Assembly: GCA_902801365.1 (NCBI GenBank)
Contig: CADCHY010000005.1
Location: 1 to 64,000, forward strand
Reading direction: 5' to 3'
Length of the DNA stretch: 64,000 bases
Source of the DNA: an uncultured Succiniclasticum sp.
GTDB taxonomy: Bacteria > Bacillota > Negativicutes > Acidaminococcales > Acidaminococcaceae
Shown here: positions 63,636 to 64,000 of the stretch, one piece after another
Layout of the letters: each line of letters starts with the position of its first letter
Position numbering within the stretch: position 1 is the stretch's first letter
Notes under the pieces: generated by a model
What the model was told of the DNA's origin: nothing
What the model saw: the letters and a program-made list of their open reading frames with translations, nothing else
Database searches by the model: none
Program-made: the position numbers and the translations under genes

Positions 63636-64000
63636 TTACTTCTTAGCCTTAGCGCCTGCTTTACCGACTTTGCGGCGTACATGTTCACCTTCATAGCGGA
63701 TGCCTTTGCCTTTGTAGGGTTCAGGCGGACGCAGGTTACGGATATCTGCTGCCACGGCACCGACCATTTCCTTATCCGCGCCGCTTACAATGATCTTGTT
63801 CGGGGACGGCACTTCAAAGGTGATGCCGGCAGGCGGCTCTTTTACAACCGGATGGGAGAAACCCAGTGTGAAATTAATGTTATTTCCCTGTTTCGCTGCA
63901 CGGTAGCCAACGCCCTGGATTTCCAGGGTCTTGCTGAAGCCTTTGGTCACACCTTCAACCATGTTGTTGATCAGGGTGCGGGACAGGCCGTGCATGGCGC
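63636..64000 (-). CDS. rplF: 50S ribosomal protein L6, 5' end beyond the window
   Basis: The last about 121 residues of L6 (normally about 180). The frame is open through base 64000, so the ATG at 63995 ([12 protein letters not shown]) is internal, not the start. Conserved [21 protein letters not shown], and the C-terminal [20 protein letters not shown] are present. Confidence 0.95.
   Translation of the reverse strand, partial: AMHGLSRTLINNMVEGVTKGFSKTLEIQGVGYRAAKQGNNINFTLGFSHPVVKEPPAGITFEVPSPNKIIVSGADKEMVGAVAADIRNLRPPEPYKGKGIRYEGEHVRRKVGKAGAKAKK

Overview
The window looks like a chromosomal piece of a Negativicute, a didermic Firmicute, most likely in or near Acidaminococcaceae; this is inference and the genus is not provable here. 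Firmicute-type genes (class 3 fructose-bisphosphatase, CsaB with a DUF5693 protein, ECF transporter genes beside rplQ, a glmS-class ribozyme) sit beside outer-membrane genes (AIDA-like autotransporter, RND efflux pump, FtsEX with an EnvC-like hydrolase). Several carriers for amino acids and carboxylates suggest an amino-acid or organic-acid fermenter.

Layout. 1-4.7 kb: large autotransporter adhesin and a PflX-like radical SAM protein. 4.7-7.9 kb: a strong promoter, a glmS self-cleaving ribozyme, then nagB, a stand-alone GlmU-like acetyltransferase and glmM. 8-13 kb: tetR-MFP-RND efflux operon. 13-17 kb: ftsE-ftsX-envC-ctpA. 17-25 kb: DUF5693-csaB, prfB with its programmed frameshift, secA, hpf. 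25-30 kb: a secreted zinc-ribbon protein and an amino-acid ABC transporter with two binding proteins behind a 330-nt structured leader, divergent from an HD-GYP protein. 31-37 kb: CoA transferase, YbaK-like deacylase, tripartite tricarboxylate transporter, sialidase-fold protein. 37-43 kb: serC-DUF1015, azlCD, a secreted serine hydrolase. 43-49 kb: a degenerate P-type ATPase, Memo-AMMECR1 fusion plus radical SAM partner, and fbp behind a predicted H-type pseudoknot. 49-64 kb: two small secreted proteins, an MFS carrier, tRNA-Val, rplM-rpsI, truA, ECF energizing module, then the alpha/spc ribosomal operon on the minus strand up to a truncated rplF.

The most interesting locus is 4.7-7.9 kb. The ribozyme that normally shuts off glmS when glucosamine-6-phosphate is plentiful here precedes nagB, which is followed only by biosynthetic UDP-GlcNAc genes. 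The simplest reading is that NagB runs in reverse (fructose-6-phosphate plus ammonia to glucosamine-6-phosphate) and replaces glutamine-dependent GlmS in an ammonia-rich fermenter. Residues of the E. coli NagB allosteric phosphate site are also changed, which fits loss of catabolic control. The class 3 fructose-bisphosphatase elsewhere in the window would supply fructose-6-phosphate.

Other notable items are the fbp pseudoknot, a P-type ATPase without an actuator domain, and a dispersed hairpin repeat family with at least three related copies between 39 and 54 kb.
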